A stretch of 64,000 nucleotides of DNA from Pseudomonas violetae (GCF_023072615.1 NZ_JAKNRW010000009.1:62001-126000), one strand, 5' to 3'; counted from the first letter of the stretch, positions 42,503-55,518 are shown. A program made the numbers and translations. The notes: a model not told the origin generated them from the letters alone.

Positions 42503-43255
42503 TTAAACCGAAGGTGCGGCCAATTGTGGTGGCGGGACAAATTCGAACGGGGCCAACGCAAACCCGTTCTCATCCACCTGCAACGCCCAGCCCTGTCGGT
42601 CCCAATCCCCCAGCACAATGCGCCGGGCCGCCTGCTCACCAATTTGCAATTTGTGTATGGCAGGACGGTGAGTATGGCCGTGGATCAGGGTTTTTACCCC
42701 GTATTGCTGCATCACCCGCGGTACTTCCTCGGGGGTCACATCAACAATGTCATTGGCCTTCATGCGAGTCTGTGCCCGGCTTTCGCTGCGTAACTTGCGG
42801 GCCAGCCTGTGCCGGGTGCTCAGGGGCAGGTGACGCAGGATAAACAGGGTGACGGGATTACGCAGATAGCGACGCAGCTTCATATAGGCTTCGTCGCGGG
42901 TGCACAGGCTGTCACCGTGCATCAACAGCACCGGCTCGCCTGCGAGTTGCACGACGCTCGGGTCTTTCAACAACGTGCAGCCGGCCTGTTTGCAGAAGGC
43001 CTGGCCGAGCATGAAGTCGCGATTACCGTGCATCAGAAAAATCGCCGTGCCACTGTCGCTGAGATCGCGCAGGGCCTGGCAGATGGAGCGCTGGAACGCG
43101 GTCATGGCATCGTCGCCAATCCACGCTTCGAAAAAGTCGCCGAGGATGTACAACGCATTCGCCGAGTGGGCGCGCCCGGCGAGCAAATCCAGAAACGCCC
43201 GGGTAATGTCCGGGCGCTCCTCTTCCAGATGCAAGTCTGAAATCAGTAGTATCAC
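42503..43255 (-). CDS. lpxH: UDP-2,3-diacylglucosamine diphosphatase
   Basis: Cleaves UDP-2,3-diacylglucosamine to lipid X in lipid A synthesis, at the cytoplasmic face of the inner membrane. The 250-residue metallophosphoesterase shows all five motif blocks: [56 protein letters not shown] and [13 protein letters not shown]. Length fits LpxH, not LpxI. Its start overlaps the ppiB stop by four bases, so the two form an operon, as in most Pseudomonas. Confidence 0.96.
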   Translation of the reverse strand: MILLISDLHLEEERPDITRAFLDLLAGRAHSANALYILGDFFEAWIGDDAMTAFQRSICQALRDLSDSGTAIFLMHGNRDFMLGQAFCKQAGCTLLKDPSVVQLAGEPVLLMHGDSLCTRDEAYMKLRRYLRNPVTLFILRHLPLSTRHRLARKLRSESRAQTRMKANDIVDVTPEEVPRVMQQYGVKTLIHGHTHRPAIHKLQIGEQAARRIVLGDWDRQGWALQVDENGFALAPFEFVPPPQLAAPSV

Positions 43256-43755
43256 TCAATGATCTCGGCTTTCTCGATGATCACGTCGTCTGCTGGAACG
43301 TCCTGGTGGCCGGACTTCATGGTGGTGGAGACACCTTTGATCTTGTCGACTACTTCTTCGCCGGCAACTACCTTGGCGAATACGGCGTAACCCCAGCCCT
43401 GGGTGGTCTTGGCGCTGTGGTTGAGGAAGCTGTTGTCAGCCACGTTGATGAAGAACTGCGCGGAAGCCGAATGCGGCTCCATGGTGCGGGCCATGGCGAC
43501 GCTGTACTTGACGTTCGGCAGGCCGTTGTCGGCTTCGTTCTGGATGCTTGGGCGCTTGTCTTTCTTTTCTTTCATGCCTGGCTCGAAACCGCCGCCCTGG
43601 ATCATGAAGTTACCAATGACGCGGTGGAACACGGTGTTCTCGTAGTGGCCGGCCTTGACGTATTCGATGAAGTTGGCAACGGTGAGCGGTGCCTTTTCAG
43701 CGTTCAGTTCCAGGACGATGTCGCCATGGTTGGTGGTCAGTTTGACTTGGGTCAT
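43252..43755 (-). CDS. ppiB: Peptidyl-prolyl cis-trans isomerase B (cyclophilin)
   Basis: Cytoplasmic cyclophilin that speeds prolyl bond isomerisation in protein folding. The 167-residue protein has no signal peptide. Catalytic blocks are [21 protein letters not shown] (active-site Arg and Phe), [30 protein letters not shown] and [20 protein letters not shown]. It has the PpiB form, with [19 protein letters not shown] as the family loop. It is coupled to lpxH downstream and diverges from glnS over 250 bases. Confidence 0.96.
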   Translation of the reverse strand: MTQVKLTTNHGDIVLELNAEKAPLTVANFIEYVKAGHYENTVFHRVIGNFMIQGGGFEPGMKEKKDKRPSIQNEADNGLPNVKYSVAMARTMEPHSASAQFFINVADNSFLNHSAKTTQGWGYAVFAKVVAGEEVVDKIKGVSTTMKSGHQDVPADDVIIEKAEIIE

Positions 43756-43874
43756 GAGCGGTACTCTTCTAATAAATTCGTGGGTTCAGGGGCGCCAGCG
43801 CCCTTAACCGGTCCGGCCAACAGCAGCCAAGGTGCGCAGTTTAGCGCGACAGGCGTTAATTTCGAGGCAGTTTT

Positions 43875-43901
43875 TCAAAACAGGTGCATTAAAGGCACCT
43901 G
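43875..43901 (-). terminator. Terminator-like hairpin in the ppiB-glnS gap
   Basis: Reading leftward, CAGGTGC-CTTTAAT-GCACCTG is followed by TTTTG. It lies about 120 bases upstream of ppiB rather than after a gene, so it may be a leader attenuator for ppiB-lpxH or a stray element. The + strand has no T tract. Confidence 0.4.
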
Positions 43902-44005
43902 ATTTGGGGCCTGCTCTGTCAGCAGCTTGGCGGCATCGGCTATGATAGCGGCTTTGTTTTGTCAGGCCCTGTCTGCGGCCGCGCACTTGTACGTTCAAGG
44001 ATCCT

Positions 44006-45703
<1,698 letters not shown>

Positions 45704-45721
45704 TTCAAGGAATCGACTAAA

Positions 45722-47104
45722 GTGCTATCGATCTACAACACGCTCACCAAGAGCAAAGAAGTGTTCAAGCCGCTGGATGGCAACAATGTGCGCATGTACG
45801 TCTGCGGGATGACCGTGTATGACTACTGCCACATTGGCCACGGCCGCAGCATGGTCGCGTTCGACCTGGTGACCCGCTGGTTGCGGTTCAGCGGTTACAA
45901 CCTGACTTACGTGCGCAACATCACCGACATCGAAGACAAGATCATCAACCGGGCGCGGGAAAACGGTGAGCCGTTCGACGCGCTAACCGAACGCATGATC
46001 ACCGCGATGCACGAGGACGAGGCGCGCCTCAACATCCTCAAGCCGGACATGGAACCGCGCGCCACGGATCACATCCCGGGCATGCTGAGCATGATCCAGA
46101 CCCTGATCGACAAGGGCTACGCCTACGCCCCGGGCAATGGCGATGTGTATTACCGCGTCGCCAAGTTCATGGGCTACGGCAAGCTGTCGCGCAAGAAGAT
46201 CGAAGACCTGCGCATCGGCGCCCGAATTGAAGTCGACGAGTCGAAACAGGACCCGCTGGACTTCGTGCTGTGGAAGGCCACCAAGCCGGGCGAGCCAAGC
46301 TGGCCTTCGCCGTGGGGCGACGGTCGTCCGGGCTGGCACATCGAGTGCTCGGTTATGTCCACCTGCTGCCTGGGTGAGACCTTTGACATCCATGGCGGCG
46401 GCAGTGACCTTGAGTTCCCGCACCACGAAAACGAAATCGCCCAGAGCGAAGCGGCCACCGGCAAGACCTACGCCAACGCGTGGATGCATTGCGGCATGAT
46501 TCGCATCAACGGCGAGAAGATGTCCAAGTCCTTGAACAACTTCTTCACCATTCGCGATGTGCTGGAAAAGTACCACCCGGAAGTCGTGCGTTACCTGCTG
46601 GTGTCGAGCCACTACCGCAGCGCCATCAATTACTCGGAAGACAACCTCAAGGACGCCAAGGGCGCCCTGGAGCGTTTCTACCACGCGTTGAAAGGCCTGC
46701 CGAGCGTTGCTCCGGCTGGCGGCGAAGCCTTTGTCGAGCGTTTCACCCAGGTGATGAACGACGACTTCGGCACGCCGGAAGCCTGTGCGGTGCTGTTCGA
46801 GATGGTGCGCGAGATCAACCGCCTGCGCGAGAGCGATTTGAACGCAGCGGCCGGTCTGGCTGCCCGTTTGAAAGAGCTGGCCAGCGTGCTGGGAGTGTTG
46901 CAGCTGGAAGCTGATGACTTCCTGCAGGCCGGTGCCGAAGGGCGCGTGGATGCAGCCGAAGTCGAGGCGTTGATTGCCGCGCGGCTGGCGGCGCGTGCCG
47001 GTAAAGACTGGGCCGAATCCGACCGCATCCGTGACCAGCTCACCGCTATGGGCGTGGTGCTGGAAGACGGGAAGGGTGGGACGACCTGGCGTCTGGCTGA
47101 CTGA
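45722..47104 (+). CDS. cysS: Cysteinyl-tRNA synthetase
   Basis: Class I synthetase that charges tRNA-Cys. It begins at a GTG (45722) giving [17 protein letters not shown]; no nearby ATG fits. Zinc ligand Cys28 lies in [20 protein letters not shown] with HIGH at about 37-40; the other ligands are in [39 protein letters not shown]. The KMSKS loop is [18 protein letters not shown] near residue 268. The 460-residue length is normal. A strong terminator follows, and folD, the usual next gene in Pseudomonas, is replaced by a convergent regulator. Confidence 0.97.
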   Translation: MLSIYNTLTKSKEVFKPLDGNNVRMYVCGMTVYDYCHIGHGRSMVAFDLVTRWLRFSGYNLTYVRNITDIEDKIINRARENGEPFDALTERMITAMHEDEARLNILKPDMEPRATDHIPGMLSMIQTLIDKGYAYAPGNGDVYYRVAKFMGYGKLSRKKIEDLRIGARIEVDESKQDPLDFVLWKATKPGEPSWPSPWGDGRPGWHIECSVMSTCCLGETFDIHGGGSDLEFPHHENEIAQSEAATGKTYANAWMHCGMIRINGEKMSKSLNNFFTIRDVLEKYHPEVVRYLLVSSHYRSAINYSEDNLKDAKGALERFYHALKGLPSVAPAGGEAFVERFTQVMNDDFGTPEACAVLFEMVREINRLRESDLNAAAGLAARLKELASVLGVLQLEADDFLQAGAEGRVDAAEVEALIAARLAARAGKDWAESDRIRDQLTAMGVVLEDGKGGTTWRLAD

Positions 47105-47120
47105 TTGCTGTGCTTGCTAC

Positions 47121-47154
47121 AAACAAAACCCGCCTTGTGCGGGTTTTTGTTTTT
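47121..47154 (+). terminator. Terminator after cysS
   Basis: ACCCGC (47128-47133) pairs with GCGGGT (47139-47144), extended by outer AAACAAA/TTTTGTTT pairing, and followed by T-rich sequence. It begins 17 bases after the cysS stop; the outer A/T arms could let it serve the convergent gene too. Confidence 0.85.
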
Positions 47155-47209
47155 CGGGTAGCTGCATGTCTGTTGGCGCCAGTCGAACACCGCCGGTGCG
47201 GTTCACCTG

Positions 47210-49042
47210 TCATTCAGCCTGACGCAGCCGCTTGTAGAGGGTATTACGGCTTACTCCGAGCCTGCGGGCCAGATGCGAAATATTCCCCCCCAGCGCCTGC
47301 AACTGCCGATTCAACTCCTCCACATCATTCAAATCCACCGCCAACGGTTCATCCAATTCAACCGGCTCCATCTCCAGATCGACAAAAAAATCATCCGGCA
47401 AATGCTCCGGCCGCACCGGCTGCTCTTCGGCCATCGCCAATGCCACCTGCATCACGCTGCTGACCTGGCGCAAATTCCCCGGCCACGGGTGGCGACCAAA
47501 CAACTCCAGCACCTCACGACTCAAACCCGCCCATTGCGAAGGCTCACGATGCTGTTCCCACAACCGCTTGAACAGCTCCCGCTTGTCACTGCGTTCTCTC
47601 AAGGGCGGCAACTCCAGGGTCAAGCCGCCGATGCGGTAGTACAAATCTTCGCGAAAACGGCCCAACTGCACCTGCTCGCGCAACGAGCGGTTGGTCGCCG
47701 AAATAATCCGGATATCCACCGGGAACAATTCACTGCTGCCCACCGGTTGCACGCAACGCTCCTGCAACACCCGCAATAGCCGAGCCTGGGTGGGCAGCGG
47801 CATGTCACCGATTTCATCAAGGAACAGGGTGCCTTTGTCGGCTTTGCGGATCAGCCCGATGCTGCCTTTCTGGTTGGCGCCAGTAAACGCGCCTTTCTCG
47901 TAGCCGAACAGTTCCGACTCCACCAGTTCGGCGGGGATTGCTGCACAGTTCACCGCGATAAACGCTTGTTTACTGCGGGAGCTGGCCTGATGCAATGCCT
48001 TGACGAAGACCTCCTTGCCCACTCCAGTCTCGCCGTGGATCAGCAGCGGAATGTCCTTTTCCAGCAACCGCTCGGCCTGGCGCACGGCTTTCTCCACCCG
48101 GCTGTCGCCAAAGTGCAAGGTATTAAGACTGATGGCAGCCGATGACGCTGCTGGCTGCTCGACGAATACCCGAGCCTTGATCGGCACCTGTTTGGGTCGT
48201 TTCAACAGGCATTGAAAGCGATTGCGTCCCGAGGTTTGCAGGGCAAACGGCAAGTCATCGGGCTGATTCAACAGCTCCAGTAATGACACCTTGAACAGGC
48301 TCTCGATGCTCACTCGCGACAGGCTGATGCCGAGCAGATTGTCAGCCCGTCGATTGGCCGAAAGCACCTGGCCGGTCTCATCAAAAATCAGCAACCCGGC
48401 CCACTGGCTGTCGAGGTTGTTCAAACCGGTGTTGAAGGTCAGTTGAAAGTGCTGGCCGTGGAACAGGTTGAGAATCAGCCGGTTTTCCACGGTCTGACTC
48501 ATCATCTTGACCATGCCTAAGGTGTGTGACGGCGGCAGGTAGCTGTCACTGGACACATCCAGGACCGCGATCACTTTACGCTCGGCATCAAAGATCGGCG
48601 CTGCGGAGCCGGTCATGAAGCGGTTGGCCTTGAGAAAGTGCTCATCGTGTTCGATATGCACCGCCTGCTCACAGGCCAGCGCGGTGCCAATTGCATTGGT
48701 CCCGCTGCAGCGTTCCACCCAGCTGGCTCCAGCGCTGAAACCTCGGGTCAATTTCGGCTCGATAAATCGCTGGGTCCCCCAGGATGTCAGCACCTGGCCC
48801 TGGTTGTCGGCGAGCAGGATCAGGCAGTTGGAGTTGCTGAGGATGTTCTCGTAGTAGGGCAGGACTTCCTGGTGGGTGGTCTGCACCAGCGAATGCTGGC
48901 TCTCCAGGAGTTGCGCAATGCCTGCGGCCGGCAACTGATCGAATGCCGGGATGCTTTGGTGATTGAGGCCAAACGCCCGGCACCTGGACCAGGAGTCCTG
49001 GATGATGGCGTCGTGGGAGAGCGGCAAGGCGGGTGCGGCCAT
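47210..49042 (-). CDS. AcoR-like sigma54-dependent activator
   Basis: A 610-residue enhancer-binding protein. The N-terminal third is a GAF-type sensor as in AcoR (SWVERCSGTNAIGTALACEQAV near 105; PIFDAERKVIAVLDVSSDSYLPPSHTLG near 150), then a PAS-like part (AGLLIFDETGQVLSANRRADNLLG near 220). The AAA+ domain spans about 315-540 with Walker A LLIHGETGVGKEVF, the sigma54-contact loop EKGAFTGANQKG and Walker B LFLDEIGDMPL. A Fis-type helix-turn-helix closes the protein (GNISHLARRLGVSRNTLYKRLR). It is divergent from the six-gene ABC importer, which has a sigma54 promoter and a TGTTCA array; activation of that operon in response to its solute is the likely role. Confidence 0.93.
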   Translation of the reverse strand: MAAPALPLSHDAIIQDSWSRCRAFGLNHQSIPAFDQLPAAGIAQLLESQHSLVQTTHQEVLPYYENILSNSNCLILLADNQGQVLTSWGTQRFIEPKLTRGFSAGASWVERCSGTNAIGTALACEQAVHIEHDEHFLKANRFMTGSAAPIFDAERKVIAVLDVSSDSYLPPSHTLGMVKMMSQTVENRLILNLFHGQHFQLTFNTGLNNLDSQWAGLLIFDETGQVLSANRRADNLLGISLSRVSIESLFKVSLLELLNQPDDLPFALQTSGRNRFQCLLKRPKQVPIKARVFVEQPAASSAAISLNTLHFGDSRVEKAVRQAERLLEKDIPLLIHGETGVGKEVFVKALHQASSRSKQAFIAVNCAAIPAELVESELFGYEKGAFTGANQKGSIGLIRKADKGTLFLDEIGDMPLPTQARLLRVLQERCVQPVGSSELFPVDIRIISATNRSLREQVQLGRFREDLYYRIGGLTLELPPLRERSDKRELFKRLWEQHREPSQWAGLSREVLELFGRHPWPGNLRQVSSVMQVALAMAEEQPVRPEHLPDDFFVDLEMEPVELDEPLAVDLNDVEELNRQLQALGGNISHLARRLGVSRNTLYKRLRQAE

Positions 49043-49092
49043 GGCAGTCGATCTCTGAGCAAAGCTTTTATTGTTTTTATAGGTATTCCCCT

Positions 49093-49182
49093 TGTGGGAG
49101 CGAGCCTGCTCGCGATGAGGGCGTGCCAGCCGACATGAATGCTGGCTGACCTCACGCTATCGCGAGCAGGCTCGCTCCCACA
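49093..49182. repeat. REPIN (TGTGGGAGCGAGC type)
   Basis: TGTGGGAGCGAGCCTGCTCGCGAT (from 49093) is mirrored by ATCGCGAGCAGGCTCGCTCCCACA ending at 49182. It lies just upstream of the AcoR-like gene within the divergent control region, an unusual place for a REPIN, which mostly sits between convergent genes. Confidence 0.88.
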
Positions 49183-49235
49183 GGTTGCGTATCTCAGGCC
49201 TTCGTCGCGGAAGGTAAAAAGCATTCATAGAGTGT

Positions 49236-49305
49236 TGTTCACTATTGTTCATTGTCAACCAGCCAGCTGTTCAATTGTTCACTCGCAGTTGTTCATTTCT
49301 GTTCA
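49236..49305 (+). promoter_or_regulatory. Array of six TGTTCA elements (putative activator sites)
   Basis: TGTTCA occurs in the same direction at 49236, 49246, 49268, 49276, 49290 and 49300. They fall into three pairs with start spacings of 10, 8 and 10 bases. The array ends 65 bases upstream of the sigma54 promoter at 49370, the usual distance for enhancer sites. The AcoR-like activator encoded alongside is the obvious candidate binder (inference). Confidence 0.6.
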
Positions 49306-49369
49306 GCATCGAAATTCGGCCCGTCGAGATTTCAACGTTTTTCCCGATGGAACAACAACTTGCATTTCC

Positions 49370-49385
49370 TGGCACGAAACTCGCT
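49370..49385 (+). promoter_or_regulatory. Sigma54 (RpoN) promoter of the ABC importer operon
   Basis: TGGCACGAAACTCGCT matches the consensus TGGCACR-N4-TTGCW at every fixed position but one. The GG of the -24 element is at 49371-49372 and the GC of the -12 element at 49383-49384. A transcript would start near 49396, about 34 bases before the first gene. The divergent AcoR-like activator supports it. Confidence 0.8.
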
Positions 49386-49429
49386 CTACAGCCTGGGTCG
49401 CTTGACTCCAATAATAAAAAGGCCGAGCC

Positions 49430-50524
49430 ATGTCATTAACCCTGGAGCACGTCAGCCGCACCGTCGAGGGCCAGACCTGGATCGACGACGCGTGCCTGAA
49501 TTTCGAACCCGGTTCTTTCAACGTTCTGCTTGGTCGCACGCTTTCCGGCAAAACCAGCCTGATGCGCCTGATGGCTGGCCTGGACAAGCCCGACAGCGGG
49601 CGCATCCTGATGAACGGCGTCGACGTCACCCAGCGCCCGGTTCGCCTGCGCAACGTGTCGATGGTCTATCAGCAGTTCATCAACTACCCGACCATGACCG
49701 TATTCGAGAACATCGCCTCCCCCTTGCGCCAGGCAGGGGTGTCCAGGGAGCTGATCGAGAGCAAGGTTCAGGAAACGGCGAAGATGCTGCGCATCGAGAA
49801 GTTCCTCCAGCGCTATCCACTCGAACTCTCTGGCGGCCAGCAACAACGCACTGCCATGGCTCGTGCCCTGGTCAAGGACGCCGAACTGATCTTGTTCGAC
49901 GAGCCGCTGGTCAACCTCGATTACAAGTTGCGAGAAGAGCTGCGCCAGGAAATGCGCGAGCTGTTCAAGGCCCGACACACTATTGCGATTTACGCCACCA
50001 CCGAACCCAATGAAGCGTTGGCGCTGGGTGGCACCACGACCATTCTTCACGAAGGCCGGGTGATCCAGAGCGGCAAGTCGTCCGAGGTCTATCACCAGCC
50101 GCAGAGCGTATTGGCGGCCGAGCTGTTCTCCGAGCCGCCGATCAACCTGATGCCGGGGCGCATTGCCGGCAATGAAGTGAGCTTTGCCAACTTTGTGCAC
50201 TTCCCGCTCAACGTCGACCTGCGTCAGGTCGGTGAGGGTGAATACCGATTTGGCGTGCGGCCCAGCCATATTTCGCTGGTGCCGAGCAATGACGATGACC
50301 TGGAACTTGCGGTATCGGTCGAGGTGGCGGAAATAAGTGGATCGGAAACCTTCCTGCACGTGCGTAACGAACATTTCCTGCTGGTGCTGCACTTGCCCGG
50401 GGTTCACGAATACGACGTCGACGCGCCGATTCGCATCTATATCCCGACCCATAAACTGTTTGTGTTCGATGTGCAGGGCCGCTTGGTCCAGGCACCGGGA
50501 CGGCGTATCGCGAGGGTTGCCTGA
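49430..50524 (+). CDS. ABC importer ATPase 1 (GlpS-like, H-loop altered)
   Basis: First gene of a polyol/glycerol-type ABC importer. The 364-residue ATPase has a C-terminal TOBE-type domain (from about 280) as in MalK/UgpC. Walker A is GRTLSGKTS near residue 38, the signature is [16 protein letters not shown] (intact) and Walker B is [12 protein letters not shown]. The switch His is not present: the block reads YATTEPNEA where the partner has YVTHDQLEA. It therefore offers a good signature but a weakened catalytic half-site. It resembles GlpS of rhizobial glycerol importers. Its stop overlaps the next gene by one base (TGATGG). Confidence 0.92.
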   Translation: MSLTLEHVSRTVEGQTWIDDACLNFEPGSFNVLLGRTLSGKTSLMRLMAGLDKPDSGRILMNGVDVTQRPVRLRNVSMVYQQFINYPTMTVFENIASPLRQAGVSRELIESKVQETAKMLRIEKFLQRYPLELSGGQQQRTAMARALVKDAELILFDEPLVNLDYKLREELRQEMRELFKARHTIAIYATTEPNEALALGGTTTILHEGRVIQSGKSSEVYHQPQSVLAAELFSEPPINLMPGRIAGNEVSFANFVHFPLNVDLRQVGEGEYRFGVRPSHISLVPSNDDDLELAVSVEVAEISGSETFLHVRNEHFLLVLHLPGVHEYDVDAPIRIYIPTHKLFVFDVQGRLVQAPGRRIARVA

Positions 50525-51617
50525 TGGCTGAGATCCGTTTGCAGAACCTTGCCCACAGCTATACCCGCACGCCCAGCGGCCCCGGGGACTACGCGATCCG
50601 CGAAATGGATCACATCTGGGAGCAGGGTGGCGCCTACGCATTGCTCGGCCCCTCGGGTTGCGGCAAGTCGACCTTGCTCAACATTATTTCCGGCCTCCTC
50701 AGCCCGTCCCAAGGCCAGGTGCTGTTTAACGGAAAAGTGGTCAACGACCTGACCCCGGAGAAGCGCAACATCGCTCAGGTGTTCCAGTTTCCGGTGGTCT
50801 ACGACACCATGACGGTGTTCGACAACCTGGCCTTTCCGTTGCGTAACCAGGGCATGGCCGAAGCGAAAATTCACAGCAAGGTGCAGGAGATCGCCGAAGT
50901 CCTCGACCTGCAGGCGTTACTGGGAAAGAAGGCGCGCAACCTCACCGCTGATGAAAAACAGAAAGTCTCCATGGGTCGCGGGCTGGTTCGCGATGACGTC
51001 TCGGCGATCCTGTTCGATGAGCCGCTGACGGTGATCGACCCGCACTTGAAGTGGAAGCTGCGGCGCAAGCTCAAGCAGATCCATGAGCAGTTCAACATCA
51101 CCATGGTCTACGTCACCCACGATCAACTGGAGGCCTCGACTTTTGCCGACAAGATCGCAGTGATGTATGGCGGCCAGATCGTGCAGTTCGGTACGCCGAG
51201 GGAACTGTTCGAGCGGCCGAGCCATACTTTTGTCGGCTACTTCATCGGCAGCCCTGGGATGAACCTGATCGACGTGCAGCCGCAGCCGGGGGGTGTCGGG
51301 TTTGCCTCGACCCACCTTCCGTTGTCCGAAGCGCAACAGCAGCGTATCGCCGAATCCGAATGGCACACCCTGAAGGTTGGCATCCGTCCGGAGTTCATCC
51401 ATGTGTGGGACGAGCCGTTCGATGACGCGATGCAGGCGCAAGTCGTACACGTCGAGGACCTCGGCACCTACAAGATCATGACCTTGAACCTCGACGGCGC
51501 ACCGCTGAAAGTGCGCCTGGCCGAAGATAAACCGGTGCCGCAAGGCACTGCTTTCATCAGTTTTCCGGCCCAGTGGTTGATGGTCTACGCCGATGACTAC
51601 CTGCTGGAGACGCAGCC

Positions 51618-51621
<4 letters not shown>
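50524..51621 (+). CDS. ABC importer ATPase 2 (GlpT-like, signature degenerate)
   Basis: Second ATPase of the importer, 365 residues, MalK-like with a C-terminal TOBE region. Walker A is LLGPSGCGKSTLLN near residue 43, Walker B is AILFDEPLTVID, and the H-loop YVTHDQLEAST is intact. The LSGGQ signature is degenerate, written NLTADEKQKVSMGRGL. Together with the H-loop defect of the first ATPase this predicts one fully competent and one degenerate ATP site in the heterodimer. Resembles rhizobial GlpT (the importer ATPase, not the glycerol-3-phosphate antiporter). Its stop overlaps the next start by four bases. Confidence 0.92.
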
Positions 51622-52484
<863 letters not shown>

Positions 52485-52492
52485 GGTCTGCC

Positions 52493-53293
<801 letters not shown>

Positions 53294-53303
53294 GGAGCTG
53301 ATG

Positions 53304-53576
53304 ATGGAATGGATGAGCTGGACTGTCCCCACCGCGGCGTTTTTCATCGTCATCGGCCTGATCCTGGTGGGCATGACGACTTGGGAACTGCGTTCGCCGA
53401 GCGTTCTTCGTCGGGGTTTTTTACCGATTGCCACCACCCGTGGCGATCGGCTGTTTATCGGTCTTCTCGGTAGCGCTTACCTGCATTTGCTGGTGATTGG
53501 CGCAACCGACTGGAGCATCTGGGTAGCGTCCGCGTTGTCCCTGGTGTGGCTGTTGGCTGTGATGCGCTGGGGCTAG
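53304..53576 (+). CDS. DUF2160-type small membrane protein of the importer
   Basis: A 90-residue inner-membrane protein with three hydrophobic segments: about 5-24 (SWTVPTAAFFIVIGLILVGM), about 48-65 (RLFIGLLGSAYLHLLVIG) and about 68-86 (DWSIWVASALSLVWLLAVM). It matches the predicted small membrane protein (GlpU-like, DUF2160) found between the permease and binding-protein genes of glycerol-type importers; its job is not known. AAGGAG stands 6 bases before ATG 53304; a second ATG at 53301 is only 3 bases from it, so the later start is preferred. Confidence 0.85.
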   Translation: MEWMSWTVPTAAFFIVIGLILVGMTTWELRSPSVLRRGFLPIATTRGDRLFIGLLGSAYLHLLVIGATDWSIWVASALSLVWLLAVMRWG

Positions 53577-53624
53577 TCGACATCGCTCGGCAAAGTTGCT
53601 CCAAAACTCAAACAGGAGGTCTCT

Positions 53625-55367
53625 ATGTTCGACAAAAACAATAAGCTGCGACATAGCGTTTCATTGGCAGCCATGCTGGCACTCAGCGGGTTGAGCGCTG
53701 CGGCCTGGGCCGATGCCTATGAAGACGCCGCGAAGAAGTGGATTGGCAGCGAGTTCAAACCGTCCACGCTGACGCCAGAGCAGCAGCTCGAAGAACTGAA
53801 GTGGTTCATCAAGGCTGCCGAACCGTTTCGCGGGATGAATATCAAAGTGGTCTCGGAAACCCTGACCACCCACGAATACGAGTCCAAGGTATTGGCCAAG
53901 GCCTTTACCGAGATCACCGGGATCAAGCTGACCCACGACCTGCTGCAGGAAGGCGATGTGGTGGAGAAGCTGCAAACCGTCATGCAGTCGGACAAGAGCA
54001 TCTATGACGGTTGGGTCAACGACTCGGATTTGATCGGTACACATTTCCGCTACGGCAAGACTGAATCAATCACAGACCTGATGGCCAACGAAGGCAAGGA
54101 CTTCACCTCGCCGACCCTGGACATCAAGGATTTCATCGGTATCTCCTTCACAACCGCTCCGGACGGCAAAATCTATCAACTGCCAGACCAACAGTTCGCT
54201 AACCTCTACTGGTTCCGCGCCGACTGGTTTGAGCGCCCGGACCTGAAAGCCAAGTTCAAGGAAAAGTACGGCTATGAGTTGGGCGTACCAGTGAACTGGT
54301 CGGCTTATGAAGACATCGCCAAGTTCTTCAGCGAAGACGTCAAGGAAATCGACGGCAAGCGGATCTACGGGCACATGGACTACGGCAAGAAAGACCCGTC
54401 CCTGGGCTGGCGCTTCACCGATGCCTGGTTCTCCATGGCCGGTGGCGGCGACAAGGGGATCCCCAATGGCTTGCCGGTGGACGAGTGGGGCATCCGCGTC
54501 GAGGACTGTCATCCGGTCGGTTCCAGCGTGACCCGTGGCGGCGACACCAACGGCCCGGCAGCGGTTTATGCGACGCAGAAATACGTCGACTGGATGAAGG
54601 CCTACGCACCACCTGAAGCGGCGGGCATGACGTTCTCCGAATCCGGGCCGGTGCCGTCCCAGGGCAACATCGCCCAGCAGATTTTCTGGTACACCGCCTT
54701 TACCGCCGACATGACCAAACCGGGCTTGCCGGTAGTAAACGCCGACGGCACGCCGAAATGGCGCATGGCTCCGTCGCCACGTGGGCCGTACTGGGAAGAG
54801 GGCATGAAGCTGGGGTATCAGGATGTGGGGTCCTGGACGTTCATGAAGTCGACGCCTGAAAAACAAAAACTCGCGGCCTGGCTGTACGCGCAGTTCGTGA
54901 CCTCGAAAACCGTTTCGCTGAAGAAAACCATCGTCGGCCTGACGCCTATTCGCGAGTCGGACATCAACTCGCAAGCCATGACCGACCTCGCGCCTAAACT
55001 CGGCGGCCTGGTGGAGTTCTATCGCAGCCCGGCCCGTGTGCAGTGGACCCCGACCGGGACCAACGTACCGGACTATCCACGCCTGGCACAACTGTGGTGG
55101 AGCCACATTGCCGAAGCGGCCAGCGGCGAGAAAACCCCGCAACAGGCGCTGGACGGTTTGGCCAAGGATCAGGACGCGATCATGACCCGGCTCGAGCGCT
55201 CCAAGGCACAGCCGGTGTGCGGGCCGAAGATGAACCCGGAGCGGGATGCGCAGTACTGGTTTGACCAGCCGGGTGCGCCGAAGCCGAAACTGGCGAACGA
55301 GAAGCCCAAGGGCGAAACCGTGAACTACAACGAACTGCTGAAATCCTGGGCGGATGCGCGTAAGTAA
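53625..55367 (+). CDS. ABC importer substrate-binding protein (GlpV-like)
   Basis: Periplasmic solute-binding protein, 580 residues, far longer than most sugar-binding proteins and typical of the GlpV group. The signal peptide is SVSLAAMLALSGLSAAAWADA (cleavage about residue 30). Blocks include NIKVVSETLTTHEYESKVLAKAFTEITGIKLTHDLLQEGDVVEKL near 70, YQLPDQQFANLYWFRADWF near 185 and YQDVGSWTFMKSTPEKQKLAAWLYAQFVTS near 400. AGGAGG precedes the ATG. The family imports glycerol in rhizobia; here glycerol or another small polyol is likely but unproven. A clear terminator follows, ending the operon. Confidence 0.93.
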   Translation: MFDKNNKLRHSVSLAAMLALSGLSAAAWADAYEDAAKKWIGSEFKPSTLTPEQQLEELKWFIKAAEPFRGMNIKVVSETLTTHEYESKVLAKAFTEITGIKLTHDLLQEGDVVEKLQTVMQSDKSIYDGWVNDSDLIGTHFRYGKTESITDLMANEGKDFTSPTLDIKDFIGISFTTAPDGKIYQLPDQQFANLYWFRADWFERPDLKAKFKEKYGYELGVPVNWSAYEDIAKFFSEDVKEIDGKRIYGHMDYGKKDPSLGWRFTDAWFSMAGGGDKGIPNGLPVDEWGIRVEDCHPVGSSVTRGGDTNGPAAVYATQKYVDWMKAYAPPEAAGMTFSESGPVPSQGNIAQQIFWYTAFTADMTKPGLPVVNADGTPKWRMAPSPRGPYWEEGMKLGYQDVGSWTFMKSTPEKQKLAAWLYAQFVTSKTVSLKKTIVGLTPIRESDINSQAMTDLAPKLGGLVEFYRSPARVQWTPTGTNVPDYPRLAQLWWSHIAEAASGEKTPQQALDGLAKDQDAIMTRLERSKAQPVCGPKMNPERDAQYWFDQPGAPKPKLANEKPKGETVNYNELLKSWADARK

Positions 55368-55388
55368 ACGGCAGGACCTTAAAATACG

Positions 55389-55414
55389 AACGGCACCGCA
55401 AGGTGCCGTTTTTG
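55389..55414 (+). terminator. Terminator of the ABC importer operon
   Basis: AACGGCACC (55389-55397) pairs with GGTGCCGTT (55402-55410) around GCAA and runs into TTTTTG. It begins 21 bases after the binding-protein stop. Confidence 0.9.
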
Positions 55415-55440
55415 TTAGTGCCTGGCTCATCGCTATCGCT

Positions 55441-55518
55441 GGCAAGCCCGCTCCCACAGGTATTGCGTCAGTCGCAGTAGGTGCATACACCACGAGTCAT
55501 TGTGGGAGCGGGCTTGCC
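55441..55518. repeat. REPIN (GGCAAGCCCGCTCCCACA type)
   Basis: GGCAAGCCCGCTCCCACA (55441-55458) is mirrored perfectly by TGTGGGAGCGGGCTTGCC (55501-55518). It directly precedes the lower-GC patch. Confidence 0.88.

Noticed and set aside
47105..47209. tRNA genes near glnS-cysS
   Set aside because: Some Pseudomonas carry tRNAs near cysS-folD, but the gap here is only about 105 bases, holds a terminator, and shows no tRNA-like T-loop or acceptor pairing.
49236..49305. TGTTCA repeats as a CRISPR-like or satellite array
   Set aside because: Units are only 6 bases with uneven spacing and lie just upstream of a sigma54 promoter; regulatory sites explain them better.
54066..55493. 475-codon leftward frame opposite the binding-protein gene
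   Set aside because: Antisense of the GlpV-like protein; no family motifs and no ribosome site.
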